A stretch of 64,000 nucleotides of DNA, taken from Actinoplanes regularis. GTDB taxonomy: Bacteria; Actinomycetota; Actinomycetes; Mycobacteriales; Micromonosporaceae. Where the stretch lies: NCBI RefSeq assembly GCF_900188005.1, contig NZ_FZNR01000030.1, forward strand, positions 35,517 to 99,516. Direction: 5' to 3'. Positions 25,649-33,785 of this stretch are shown piece after piece. How positions within the stretch are numbered: the stretch's first letter is position 1; every line of letters starts with the position of its first letter. A model generated the notes under the pieces. It saw only the letters and a list, made by a program, of their open reading frames with translations. It was not told the DNA's origin and made no database searches. The position numbers and the translations under genes were made by a program.

Positions 25649-25966
25649 GGTTCCTCTCCGAAGATCTTGCGATACTCCTCGCTGACAAGGTCCCTGAGCT
25701 TGCGACCGAGTCGTGGTCACCGATCGACTCGGCGTACCGGATCTCCGCTGCCGACGGCGAGGACCAGGCCGTCGTCGCGGACGAGGACCGAGAGCCGCCG
25801 CGGTGACAGGGCGGTGTGGCTGGTGCTCGGGCGCCGGGGCAGGTGCCAGTGCAGCAGGTCGGGGGCGAAGTGCCGGAAATCCTGCTCGATGCGGTCGACG
25901 GTAGCCCTACTGAGGCGGGCGGCTGATCTCGGAGAAGTCGAGATCAACAGCGACGTCGGCAGTCAC
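25645..25966 (-). pseudogene. Small gene broken by a frameshift and an in-frame TGA
   Basis: From GTG 25966 one frame reads DVAVDLDFSEISRPPQ and stops; the adjacent frame continues LSRATVDRIEQDFRHFAPDLL up to VRRVDR, meets TGA at 25717-25719, and resumes in the same frame as RKLRDLVSEEYRKIFGEEP. Its final stop overlaps the start of the next gene as ATGA. The coding character on both sides of the TGA and the preserved coupling argue for a formerly intact gene of about 105 codons. The product is not recognised. Confidence 0.55.
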
Positions 25967-25976
25967 CGCAGAGGTG

Positions 25977-27548
25977 TCAGCTGACCGACGGGCTGGGCAG
26001 CGGGCCGCGGTCGACGAAACTGAACGTGTAGATCGGGTCGCCGTCGCCGACCTCCTGGACGTAGAAGGCATCACCGTCCCACAGCAGGTAACCGCTGGAG
26101 TCGTTGTAGATGTAGTACGCCGGCCGGCCCTGGTCGTCCTTCTTCTCGGCGGGGATCAGCTCGAACCGTGTTCCCGGCCCAGCGAAGCATTCGGACTGGA
26201 TCAGTTTCGCCGACTCCTCGGTGAGCCGGACACCGAGACACACCGGACGGTCGGGCGTCGACACGGCCAGTGACTTGAACAGGAAGTCGACGCCGGCCGG
26301 GATCAGCGCGAACTCCGACTTCTTCCCGGTGCCATCCCCGGCCTCGATCTCGGTGTAGTGCGACTCCATCGCCAGGTCCTTGTCGAGCTGGACGGAGTGG
26401 ATCAGGGTCTTGCGCTTGCCGTTCCGGATGGCCTGAAGCTTCTCGAGCGGTGACAACGACCGTGCCGACGGTTTCGGCGCCGGCCGGCCCGATGCGGCAC
26501 TGCCCGAGGTGGGTTCACCGGAAGCGGCGGCACTGCTGGGGGACGGTGCGCCGGTGGCCGCCCGGCTGCCACCGGGCAGGCTACGGTTCGCCAGCCCTAT
26601 GCCGGTTGCGGCGAGCACGGCGACCGCGGTGGCGAGCACGGCGACCGTACGCCCGCGCTTTGCCTTGACCGGAACCGGCGCTATTTCCGTCGCCGCGGAC
26701 GTGGCGGTGACCACCGCCGGACGTGGCGACTCGCCCGCCAGCAGCAGATCCAGCAACTCGCGGGCGGTCGGCCGGGCCTCCGGGTCCCTCGCCAGCGCCC
26801 ATTCCACCGCGCGGCGCAGCGACTCCGGCACCCCGGCCAGATCCGGCTCACTGGTGAGGATGCGCATTGCCGTCCCGGCGGCCGAATCCGCGGCGAACGG
26901 GCCCCGGCCGGTCGCCGCGAACACCACGACGGCGCCCCAGGCGAAGATGTCAGCGGCCGGGGTGACCGGCCGCCCGTTGACCGGATCGAACCGCTCCGGT
27001 GCCATGTAGGAGACCGTGCCGACCATCTGATCGGTGCGGGTGTGCTGGCTCGTGGCCTCGAACGCCCGCGCGATCCCGAAGTCGATCACCTTGATGCCGC
27101 CGCGCGCGAACAGCACGTTGCCCGGTTTCAGATCCCGGTGGATCACCTCGGCCCCGTGGATCGCGGTCAGCGCCGTGGCGATCCCGACGGCGACACCCTG
27201 CAGCGCCGCTCCGGACAGCGGCCCCTGCTCCCGCACCTCGACCGCCAGGCTCGGCCCGTCGACATATTCCACCACCAGGTACGGCGGCTCATGATCGGGA
27301 TCAGCGTCCAGCACCTCGGCGGTCGAGAACGGCGGCACCTGCTTGGCCCGGTTCACCTCGCTGCGGAACCGTCCCCGGAACTCCGCCTCGTGCGCGAACT
27401 CCGGCCGCACCATCTTGATCGCGACAAGCCGCCCACCATCACTGTCCCGGCCCAGGTAAACGGTGCCCATGCCGCCTTCACCGAGCCGTCCGACCAGCTC
27501 GTACCGGCCGAGCCTGGCCGGGTCTCCCGGGCGCAGCGGCATGCTCAT
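25977..27548 (-). CDS. Membrane serine/threonine protein kinase
   Basis: A 523-residue PknB-type kinase. The kinase domain (about residues 12-270) has GRLGEGGMGTVYLG, the VAIKMV lysine, HRDLKPGNVLF, DFGIA and APERF. A single membrane helix follows (VAVLATAVAVLAATGIGLA, about 315-335), then a Ser/Ala/Pro linker and an extracellular domain of about 150 residues with two cysteines. Usual actinobacterial kinases carry PASTA repeats outside; this domain is different. ATG 27548 has AAGGAGA about ten bases upstream. No phosphatase is adjacent. Confidence 0.92.
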   Translation of the reverse strand: MSMPLRPGDPARLGRYELVGRLGEGGMGTVYLGRDSDGGRLVAIKMVRPEFAHEAEFRGRFRSEVNRAKQVPPFSTAEVLDADPDHEPPYLVVEYVDGPSLAVEVREQGPLSGAALQGVAVGIATALTAIHGAEVIHRDLKPGNVLFARGGIKVIDFGIARAFEATSQHTRTDQMVGTVSYMAPERFDPVNGRPVTPAADIFAWGAVVVFAATGRGPFAADSAAGTAMRILTSEPDLAGVPESLRRAVEWALARDPEARPTARELLDLLLAGESPRPAVVTATSAATEIAPVPVKAKRGRTVAVLATAVAVLAATGIGLANRSLPGGSRAATGAPSPSSAAASGEPTSGSAASGRPAPKPSARSLSPLEKLQAIRNGKRKTLIHSVQLDKDLAMESHYTEIEAGDGTGKKSEFALIPAGVDFLFKSLAVSTPDRPVCLGVRLTEESAKLIQSECFAGPGTRFELIPAEKKDDQGRPAYYIYNDSSGYLLWDGDAFYVQEVGDGDPIYTFSFVDRGPLPSPSVS

Positions 27549-27814
27549 TCGGATCCGTCTCCTTCCGCTTTCGCGCCCCGGGAGTCTACCCATGCGGATC
27601 ATCACGCCCCGGTGCCCGTCGAACCGACTGCTCCCGGTGCGAACGCGCCGGTGGCCGCGACCGCGGTAACGCCCCCGAGGTGGTACTCCAGCAGGAGATC
27701 CGTTCTGAGCTGCGGTAGTGGTGTGGCTTTGTCCGTGGACGGCAAGCAGCCACCGTCGAGTCTCAGCGGTTGTTGGACTACTGATGCTTCGGCGGTGGCT
27801 GCCGCCTGCAGAGT

Positions 27815-27952
27815 GGACACGGTGGGGCGCGCTTCATCCGTCCAGAGCCGCGTCGCCGGGTCCGGGACTGCGTGGCCGAGCGGCTCGCGCCACTGCCAAC
27901 CAAGAACTGCTGGACCATCGCCGAACACGGCCCCCTCGATCGATGGACATGA
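27815..27952 (+). pseudogene. N-terminal fragment of an IS701-type transposase
   Basis: In the frame of 27818 the sequence reads ARFIRPEPRRRVRDCVAERLAPLPTKNCWTIAEH and then loses similarity and stops. This matches the start of IS701/IS4-type transposases (R-x-E-P-R-x-R, then L-A-P-L-x-x-K-N-x-W-x-x-A-E). The catalytic region is missing. The relic sits 65 bases before the intact radical SAM gene, within the 3.4-kb interval between the two copies. The rest of the 27549-28016 gap shows no gene. Confidence 0.6.
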
Positions 27953-28016
27953 GAGGCCGAGATGGTCAGGGCCATGGGCTCGGAACTGGCTCTCCGGGGC
28001 CTGGCAAAATCGCGGC

Positions 28017-29339
28017 ATGGGCGGTCCTGAGCTGGTCATCGTGCTGCGGTACCGCAAGGCGGTGACGTATGGCTTCCATGTGCTGCTGGGTGCGCTGGGC
28101 CAGCATGAGACCCCCACCCGGTACGAGGTGCGCTTCGGCGAGAACGTCGAGGAGACCGCCCGGCACATCCGTGCGGCCGGCGATGTCCGTACCCTCGTGC
28201 TCTGGTCTTTCTATTCGCCGGACGCGGCGGCGCTCGCCGAGGAGTTGAAGCAGATCCGCGAGTTGGCGGACGGCCCGAACGTCACGCACCTGGCCGGGGG
28301 AGTGCATGCGACGGCGGAGCCGGTGCAGACGCTGGACGCGGGCTGGGACCTGGCCGCGGTCGGCGAGGGCGAGTCGACCCTGCTGAGCCTGGTCGACGCC
28401 AAGGGCGACCCCACCGGGATCACCGGCCTGGCCTACCGCGACGCCACCGGCAACGTGAAGAGGACCGGCAAGGCCAGGCAGCGGGACCTCAACGACTTCC
28501 CGGGCTTCGCCCTCAAGTGGGACAAGTTCAACGCCCTCGAGATCACCCGGGGCTGCGTCTACGCCTGCAGGTTCTGTCAGACGCCCTTCATGTTCTCGGC
28601 GAAGTTCCGGCATCGGAGCGTCGAGAACGTCCGGTGGCACGTCGACCGGATGCGGGCGCGTGGGCTGCGCGACGTCCGCTTCATCACGCCGACGGCGTTG
28701 AGTTACGGGAGTCAGACGGAGGAGCCGAATCTCGACGCCGTCGAGGAGCTTCTCGCGTCCTGCAGGGAGGGGATCGGGCCGAACGGGCGGGTCTTCTTCG
28801 GCTCGTTCCCGAGCGAGATCCGGCCCGAGCACGTCAGCCGCGAGGCGCTCCGGCTGGTCAAGAAGTACTGCGACAACAACAACATCATCGTGGGTGCCCA
28901 GTCGGGCTCCGACCGCGTTCTCGACGCCGCGAAGCGAGGCCACGGTGTGGAGGAGGTCAAGCGGGCCGTCCGTCTCGGCATCGAGGAGGGCTTCCGGATC
29001 AACGTCGACATGATCTTCGGGATGCCGGGCGAGAACGAGGACGACGTCGACGACTCGCTGTCGCTGGCCCGTGAGCTGGCCGATCTCGGCGCGCGTATCC
29101 ACGCCCACACGTTCATGCCGCTGCCGGGCACCCCGTGGCGTGACGCCCCGCCCGGCGACGTCGACCCCGAGACGATCCGCGAGGTGGACCGGCTCTCCCG
29201 GCGTGGCGCCCTCTACGGCCACTGGCAGAAGCAGCGCGATCACGCCGTCCGGTTGGCGGCGGCGGCCGAGGCCTATCCCCGCCCGGGGCGTAGCCGGACG
29301 ATCCTGCCGCAGGTCTCGAGGACGGAATCGCCCAGATAA
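28017..29339 (+). CDS. Radical SAM protein with B12-binding-like N-terminal domain
   Basis: A 440-residue enzyme. Residues 1-150 form a Rossmann-like cobalamin-binding-type domain (HLAGGVHATAEP, AVGEGESTLLSL) and the radical SAM barrel follows, with the iron-sulfur motif Cys180-x3-Cys184-x2-Cys187 in RGCVYACRFC. It fits the group I know as MJ_1487-like B12-binding/radical SAM proteins, whose substrates are unknown. No B12 ligand histidine is evident, so cofactor binding is uncertain. Its 3' end overlaps the convergent histidine kinase gene by 67 bases. Confidence 0.88.
   Translation: MGGPELVIVLRYRKAVTYGFHVLLGALGQHETPTRYEVRFGENVEETARHIRAAGDVRTLVLWSFYSPDAAALAEELKQIRELADGPNVTHLAGGVHATAEPVQTLDAGWDLAAVGEGESTLLSLVDAKGDPTGITGLAYRDATGNVKRTGKARQRDLNDFPGFALKWDKFNALEITRGCVYACRFCQTPFMFSAKFRHRSVENVRWHVDRMRARGLRDVRFITPTALSYGSQTEEPNLDAVEELLASCREGIGPNGRVFFGSFPSEIRPEHVSREALRLVKKYCDNNNIIVGAQSGSDRVLDAAKRGHGVEEVKRAVRLGIEEGFRINVDMIFGMPGENEDDVDDSLSLARELADLGARIHAHTFMPLPGTPWRDAPPGDVDPETIREVDRLSRRGALYGHWQKQRDHAVRLAAAAEAYPRPGRSRTILPQVSRTESPR
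28101..28567 (+). repeat. 467-bp perfect direct repeat, copy 2
   Basis: Identical by reading to 24675-25141, in the same orientation. Recombination between the copies would delete 3426 bp, including the kinase gene, while leaving a full-length radical SAM gene with the start of copy 1. Confidence 0.88.
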
Positions 29340-30532
29340 GGGGAGTGCGGCAGCCGGACGGTGAAGGTGGCTCCCGCACCGGGATGCCCGTCCGCGACGA
29401 TCGTGCCGCCGTGACCGGTGACCACCTCACGCAGCAGCGCGAGCCCGAGTCCGAAGCGGCGCTCCCCGGCGCCCGCTCCCCGGTGGAACCGGTCGAAGAT
29501 CCGCTCGGCGTCGGCCGGGTCGAAGCCGTCGCCGGTGTCCGCCACCACCAGTTCGACGGCGTTCGCGGTGCCGCGGACGGTGACCTCGACTCCGCCTTGC
29601 GGCGTGTGGGTGAGCGCGTTGGCGAGCAGCTCACTGACCACCCGGCGCAGCGCCGACTCCACTCCGGTGACCAGCACCGGTTCCGGCGGCACGTGCAGGG
29701 TGACCGACGTGGACGGGTTCAGGACCCGTTCGGTCTCCTCGGCCGCGAGTCGTGCCAGGTCCACCGGCTGTCCCGGCGGCAGGTTGTCCGGGTCGGCGGC
29801 GAGCCGGGCGGAGAGCAGCAGTTCGTCGACGATCTCGCCGAGCCGCCGGGTGGTGCTGACCAGCCGGTCGAGGTCACGGTCGCCGGCGCCGGTCTGCGCG
29901 GCGCGCCGGGCCAGCAGTTGGGCGCGGGTGTGTACCTGGGCGATCGGTGTGCGCAGCTCATGGCTGGCGTCGGCGACGAACCGGCGCTGCCGGCTGAGGG
30001 CCTCGGCGAGGGGCGCGACCGCGCGATGGCCGACCAGCATCGCGGTCAGGATCGCCGTGAGTAGCCCGGCCACGGCCGCCAGGAGGAACGCGGTGAGCAG
30101 GTGCCGCTGGTCGGCGATCTGGAAGCGGGCGTCGAAGACGGCCTGGACGATGACGTCGCCACGGAACTGGGTGCGCACCCAGTAGGTGGTGCCGTCCCGG
30201 TCGATCCGCTGGTTCTGCGGGACACCGGTAGCGACCACCCGGTCGACGTCGCCGTCCAGCGGCAGTCCCGTGGGGGCGGCGCGGCCGGCGTGGGTCAGCG
30301 TTCCGTCGGCGGCGTAGAAGAAGATCCAGCTGCAGGCGGGCGGGCCGGCGATCGTCCCGTTCCGTACGCCCCAGTCCAGCTCCCGGCTGATCTGTTGCTC
30401 CTGGCTGCGGCTCAGGACCTGGTACGAGATCGCCCCCACCATCGTCAGCAGCAGCCCGATGGCGAGCCCGACGAGCAGCCCGATCCGCCAGCGGGCGCGC
30501 CGCACCGCCCGCAGTTCGAGCAGTTGGCTCAC
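29273..30532 (-). CDS. Sensor histidine kinase
   Basis: A 419-residue two-component sensor. Two membrane helices (about residues 15-36 and 160-185) flank an extracellular sensor of about 120 residues. Then come a HAMP-like linker, the H-box FVADASHELRTPIAQ, N-box ELLANALTHTP, G1 VADTGDGFDP and G2 RRFGLGLALL. GTG 30532 overlaps the regulator stop as GTGA, so the pair is co-translated. Its last 67 bases overlap the end of the radical SAM gene on the other strand. The signal is unknown. Confidence 0.92.
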   Translation of the reverse strand: MSQLLELRAVRRARWRIGLLVGLAIGLLLTMVGAISYQVLSRSQEQQISRELDWGVRNGTIAGPPACSWIFFYAADGTLTHAGRAAPTGLPLDGDVDRVVATGVPQNQRIDRDGTTYWVRTQFRGDVIVQAVFDARFQIADQRHLLTAFLLAAVAGLLTAILTAMLVGHRAVAPLAEALSRQRRFVADASHELRTPIAQVHTRAQLLARRAAQTGAGDRDLDRLVSTTRRLGEIVDELLLSARLAADPDNLPPGQPVDLARLAAEETERVLNPSTSVTLHVPPEPVLVTGVESALRRVVSELLANALTHTPQGGVEVTVRGTANAVELVVADTGDGFDPADAERIFDRFHRGAGAGERRFGLGLALLREVVTGHGGTIVADGHPGAGATFTVRLPHSPYLGDSVLETCGRIVRLRPGRG

Positions 30533-31185
30533 AGCGCACCCAGCCGGTAGCCGAGCCCGTGGACGGTCTGCACCACGTCGCGGCCGAGCTTGCGGCGCAG
30601 GTAGTAGACGTAGGTGTCGACGATCGACGCGGCCGCCGCCTCGTCGAAGACCCGGCTGCGCAGGGTCGCCCGCGAGTGCACCGCGCGGGGGCGCGCCGCG
30701 AGCACCCGCAGCAGCTCGAACTCGCGGGCCGACAGCGACACCCGGGTGCCGTCGGCCCGCACGGCGTCGCGGACGCCGAGGTCCAGCAGTCCACCGCCGA
30801 CCCGCAGCACCTCGGTGGCGTCGGAGGTGCGCCGGCACAGCGCCCGGATCCGCGCGCTCAGCTCGTCCAGGTCGAACGGTTTGACCAGGTAGTCGTCGGC
30901 TCCCGCGTCGAGTCCGGCGATCCGGTCGTCGACCGTGCCGAGTGCGGTCAGCATCAGCGCCCGGGCGGCGACCGCCCGCGCCCGCAGTCTGGTGATCAGG
31001 TCCAGGCCGTCGAGCGCGGGTAACCTCCGGTCGATCACCAGCACGTCGTAGGGCCGGGTCAGGCCCAGGTGCAGTCCGCGCTGTCCGTCCGGGGCCTGGT
31101 CGACGTGGTAGCCCTCGTCGACCAGGGTCTCGGTGACCATCTCGCGCAGATCCGAGTCGTCCTCGACCACAAGAAGCCGGCGCAT
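30529..31185 (-). CDS. OmpR-type response regulator
   Basis: A 218-residue regulator. The receiver domain has the acidic pocket VVEDDSD, the phospho-acceptor Asp in DVLVIDRRLPALDG, the switch Thr in LMLTALG and the Lys in YLVKPFD. The winged-helix domain ends YVYYLRRKLGRDVVQTVHGLGYRLG. ATG 31185 begins the standard MRRLLVVEDD. It pairs with the overlapping sensor gene. Two TCTTAAG repeats upstream may be its binding site, and the antiporter gene ends in the same spot. Confidence 0.93.
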   Translation of the reverse strand: MRRLLVVEDDSDLREMVTETLVDEGYHVDQAPDGQRGLHLGLTRPYDVLVIDRRLPALDGLDLITRLRARAVAARALMLTALGTVDDRIAGLDAGADDYLVKPFDLDELSARIRALCRRTSDATEVLRVGGGLLDLGVRDAVRADGTRVSLSAREFELLRVLAARPRAVHSRATLRSRVFDEAAAASIVDTYVYYLRRKLGRDVVQTVHGLGYRLGAL

Positions 31186-31245
31186 GACATCGAAGATCTC
31201 ATATGAATGGACGTTCTGGGAGAAAAAGATGTTTCTCAATCAATT

Positions 31246-31274
31246 TCTTAAGGTACGACGAGATCCCTCTTAAG
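31246..31274 (-). promoter_or_regulatory. Direct repeat TCTTAAG x2 upstream of the response regulator
   Basis: TCTTAAG occurs at 31246-31252 and 31268-31274, spaced 22 bp start to start, which is two helical turns, in an AT-rich island between the antiporter stop and the regulator start. OmpR-type regulators bind direct repeats on one face of DNA, so this is a plausible autoregulatory site. The second copy includes the antiporter TAA stop. Confidence 0.45.
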
Positions 31275-32532
31275 ATGCGACCAGCGCCGGCTCCTCGACC
31301 GGTGCCGGCGCCCGCCGTTCCCGCCGGTCCAGCCAGGACAGCAGCGGTGTCGTCATCAGCGTCGTGACCAGCGCGACCAGCACCAGCACCGTGAACAGCG
31401 ACGCGTTCACGATCCCCGCCTCCAGCCCCACGTTCAACGCGATCAGCTGCATCAGCCCGCGAGCGTTCATCAGCGCCCCGACCCGCAGCGCCACCCCGCT
31501 CGGCTCGCCGCGCAGCCGCGCCGCCGCCCAGCAGGCCCCGAACTTCCCGGCGATCGCCAGGGCCACGCACGCCGCCGCGAACGACAGCACTCGCGGGTCG
31601 CCGAAGAGCCCGAACTCGGTGCGCAGCCCGGAGAACGTGAAGAACAGCGGCAGGAACACCGCCGACGCGACCGGGCCGACCCGGCCGATCACCCGGTCGG
31701 TGCGCTCGTGCCGTGGCATCACCACGCCGAGGGCGAACGCGCCGAACACCGCGTACAGGCCGATCTCGTCGGTGTAGAACGCGATCAGGAACAGCAGCGC
31801 CACCACGGCGAGCATCCGGCCCCGCTCGTCGAGCCGGTCGGTACGGATCAGCGCACCGGTCACCCGCGGCCCGGCCAGCCACAGGACCAGGCCGAACAGC
31901 ACGGTTCCGCCCGCGGTGACGAACGCCGGCCCGGCCTCACCCGAGCCGAACGCCAGCACCACCGCCAGCATGATCCACGCGACGCCGTCGTCGACCGCGC
32001 CGCTGGCCAGCGAGAGCGAACCGTGCCGGGTGCCGGCGATGCCCCGCTCGGTGATGATCCGGGCCAGCATCGGGAACGCGGTGATGGCCAGCGCCACCCC
32101 CACGAACGCCGCGGTCACCCCGATCGAGACACCGTCCACCCGGATCGGCACCACGCCCGCGGTGGCCAGCACCAGCAGCACCCCGAACAGGAGCGGGACG
32201 GTGACCCCGGCGAGCGACACCGCGCCCGCCGTGCCGACCAGGTTGGTGACCTTGTGCGACTTGAACGCGTATCCGGTCTGGAACATGAACAGGACCAGGC
32301 CGATCTGCCCGACCACGTACAGGATCGGCAGCAGCGGCGCCGGGAACAGCGCCTCCTGCACCTGCGGGAAGAACAGGCCGAGCAGCGACGGCCCGAGCAT
32401 GACGCCGGCCAGCATCTCGCTCACCACTGGCGGCTGCCCGACCTTGGCCAGCAACCAGGTGATCAGCCGGCAGAACAGGATGATCACCGCGACCGCGATG
32501 AAGAACCGCGGTGCGAGCTCGGTGGGGGTCAC
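31270..32532 (-). CDS. CPA2-type cation/proton antiporter
   Basis: A 420-residue integral membrane protein with about twelve hydrophobic segments. It follows the KefB/NapA-type layout: LLAKVGQPPVVSEMLAGVMLGPSLLG, LFMFQTGYAF, AITAFPMLARIITERG, and LASGAVDDGVAWIML, where the two acidic residues (DD) are the ion-binding pair. It would exchange Na+ or K+ for protons, or serve as an exporter-linked ion pump. GTG 32532 with GAGGAGG upstream overlaps the P450 stop. It is the last gene of the four-gene operon. Some glycopeptide clusters also carry such antiporters. Confidence 0.92.
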   Translation of the reverse strand: MTPTELAPRFFIAVAVIILFCRLITWLLAKVGQPPVVSEMLAGVMLGPSLLGLFFPQVQEALFPAPLLPILYVVGQIGLVLFMFQTGYAFKSHKVTNLVGTAGAVSLAGVTVPLLFGVLLVLATAGVVPIRVDGVSIGVTAAFVGVALAITAFPMLARIITERGIAGTRHGSLSLASGAVDDGVAWIMLAVVLAFGSGEAGPAFVTAGGTVLFGLVLWLAGPRVTGALIRTDRLDERGRMLAVVALLFLIAFYTDEIGLYAVFGAFALGVVMPRHERTDRVIGRVGPVASAVFLPLFFTFSGLRTEFGLFGDPRVLSFAAACVALAIAGKFGACWAAARLRGEPSGVALRVGALMNARGLMQLIALNVGLEAGIVNASLFTVLVLVALVTTLMTTPLLSWLDRRERRAPAPVEEPALVAS

Positions 32533-33785
32533 GGGCAGGCCTCCTCGAAATAGGTGGTGCAGAGCTTCTGGCGGCGGGCGTCGAGCACCATCCACGTGCC
32601 GAGGACCAGTTGTTTGACCGAGCGGCCGGCGTCGGCGACGCGATCGGCCCGGCGCAGGGCGATGAGCCGGCCGTCGCTAGGTCCCTGATGACCGATCGGG
32701 GTCAGGTAGGCCGGGCCACGGTTCGGCAGCGAACGGGTGTGCGCGACCGAGGTCGCGAGGGTGAACCGGCGCAGCACCTCGCGGGTGGCGGCGCGCAGCA
32801 TCACCGGCGCGGTGCCGCGCGCCGGGCACGCCCGGTTCGCGGTTATCCCGTACGGGATGAAATTCGCGTCTTTGCGTTTCAGGCTTTTCCAGCGGTCCGG
32901 GTCGAAGATGTCGTCGGCGGCCGGGCCGGTGCGCTGGAACGCCAGATAGTTGAAGAGCAGCACGGAGCCGGCGGGCAGGGTGACGTCACCGGCGGTGATC
33001 GGCGCGGAGGTGATCCGGTGCGCGATGCCGAAGAGCGGGTGCACCCGCAAGGTCTCGTCGATGAGCCGGTCGAGGGATTCGTCGGAGAGGTCATCGGGGT
33101 AGCCCGCCGCGCAGAGCAGGATGTGCGCCATCGCCTCGGACATCTGCACGACGGCGGTGTTGAAGAACGCGCCCTGCAGATACCAGGCCGTCTCCTGCGC
33201 GGTGAACGGCGGCGGCAGCACCACCGGGCAGGTGTTCCGCTCGATCCGTGACAGAAGGTAACGGGTCATCCGGTCGCGACGGCGCATGTGCCGCAGGCTC
33301 AGGCCCTTCAGCGCGGTGACGACATCGTCCGCGTTGGCGACAATGAGTTTCCGCGCTTCCGGCGGGCAGTTCTCGTCGAAGACGAGTTCGTGGAAGACCT
33401 CCGCCCAGATCGGCATCATCAGATCCCGGAGCCGGACGAATGAGGTTCTCCTCGCCGGGAGTTGGTCCAGGATCCGCCGGGCCGCAGTGGTCGCCAGCTC
33501 GTCCGAGCGCGCGTGCGGCACCGCGAGAACCCTCCGCGTGGTCCGCGCGACTGTCTGATACCGATCACCCGGCTCGAGGTGCTCCTGGTGCATCTGCGGC
33601 CCCGGCGCCAGCCAGTACCAGAACAGGTCGGACAGCCCGGCGCCGCGACTGCGCCCGTCCGCGGCCGGATCGCTGTAGACCCGCTCGAAATGTTCCGCGC
33701 CGACCAGCGGCCCGGGAACCGGGATCCCCTCCGCGCCGTTGACCCGCCGGAAGATCCACTCACGGAGCCGGATCACCGCGCTCAC
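32529..33785 (-). CDS. Atypical cytochrome P450
   Basis: A 418-residue P450-fold protein. The K-helix ExxR is seen in IDETLRVHPLFGIAHR and the PERF-like region in FDPDRWKS. The haem-ligand loop is lengthened: FIPYGITANRACPARG, with seven instead of three residues between the loop Gly and the Cys. The I-helix segment QGAFFNTAVVQ lacks the usual acid-alcohol pair for O2 activation. The enzyme may therefore act as a peroxygenase or do unusual chemistry (inference). Both ends overlap neighbours by GTGA. Confidence 0.82.
   Translation of the reverse strand: MSAVIRLREWIFRRVNGAEGIPVPGPLVGAEHFERVYSDPAADGRSRGAGLSDLFWYWLAPGPQMHQEHLEPGDRYQTVARTTRRVLAVPHARSDELATTAARRILDQLPARRTSFVRLRDLMMPIWAEVFHELVFDENCPPEARKLIVANADDVVTALKGLSLRHMRRRDRMTRYLLSRIERNTCPVVLPPPFTAQETAWYLQGAFFNTAVVQMSEAMAHILLCAAGYPDDLSDESLDRLIDETLRVHPLFGIAHRITSAPITAGDVTLPAGSVLLFNYLAFQRTGPAADDIFDPDRWKSLKRKDANFIPYGITANRACPARGTAPVMLRAATREVLRRFTLATSVAHTRSLPNRGPAYLTPIGHQGPSDGRLIALRRADRVADAGRSVKQLVLGTWMVLDARRQKLCTTYFEEACP

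Noticed and set aside
27966..29243. 425-codon minus-strand open frame
   Set aside because: Antisense to the radical SAM gene, which has the diagnostic cysteine motif.
31708..32553. 281-codon plus-strand open frame
   Set aside because: Antisense to the antiporter; composed of charged low-complexity sequence.
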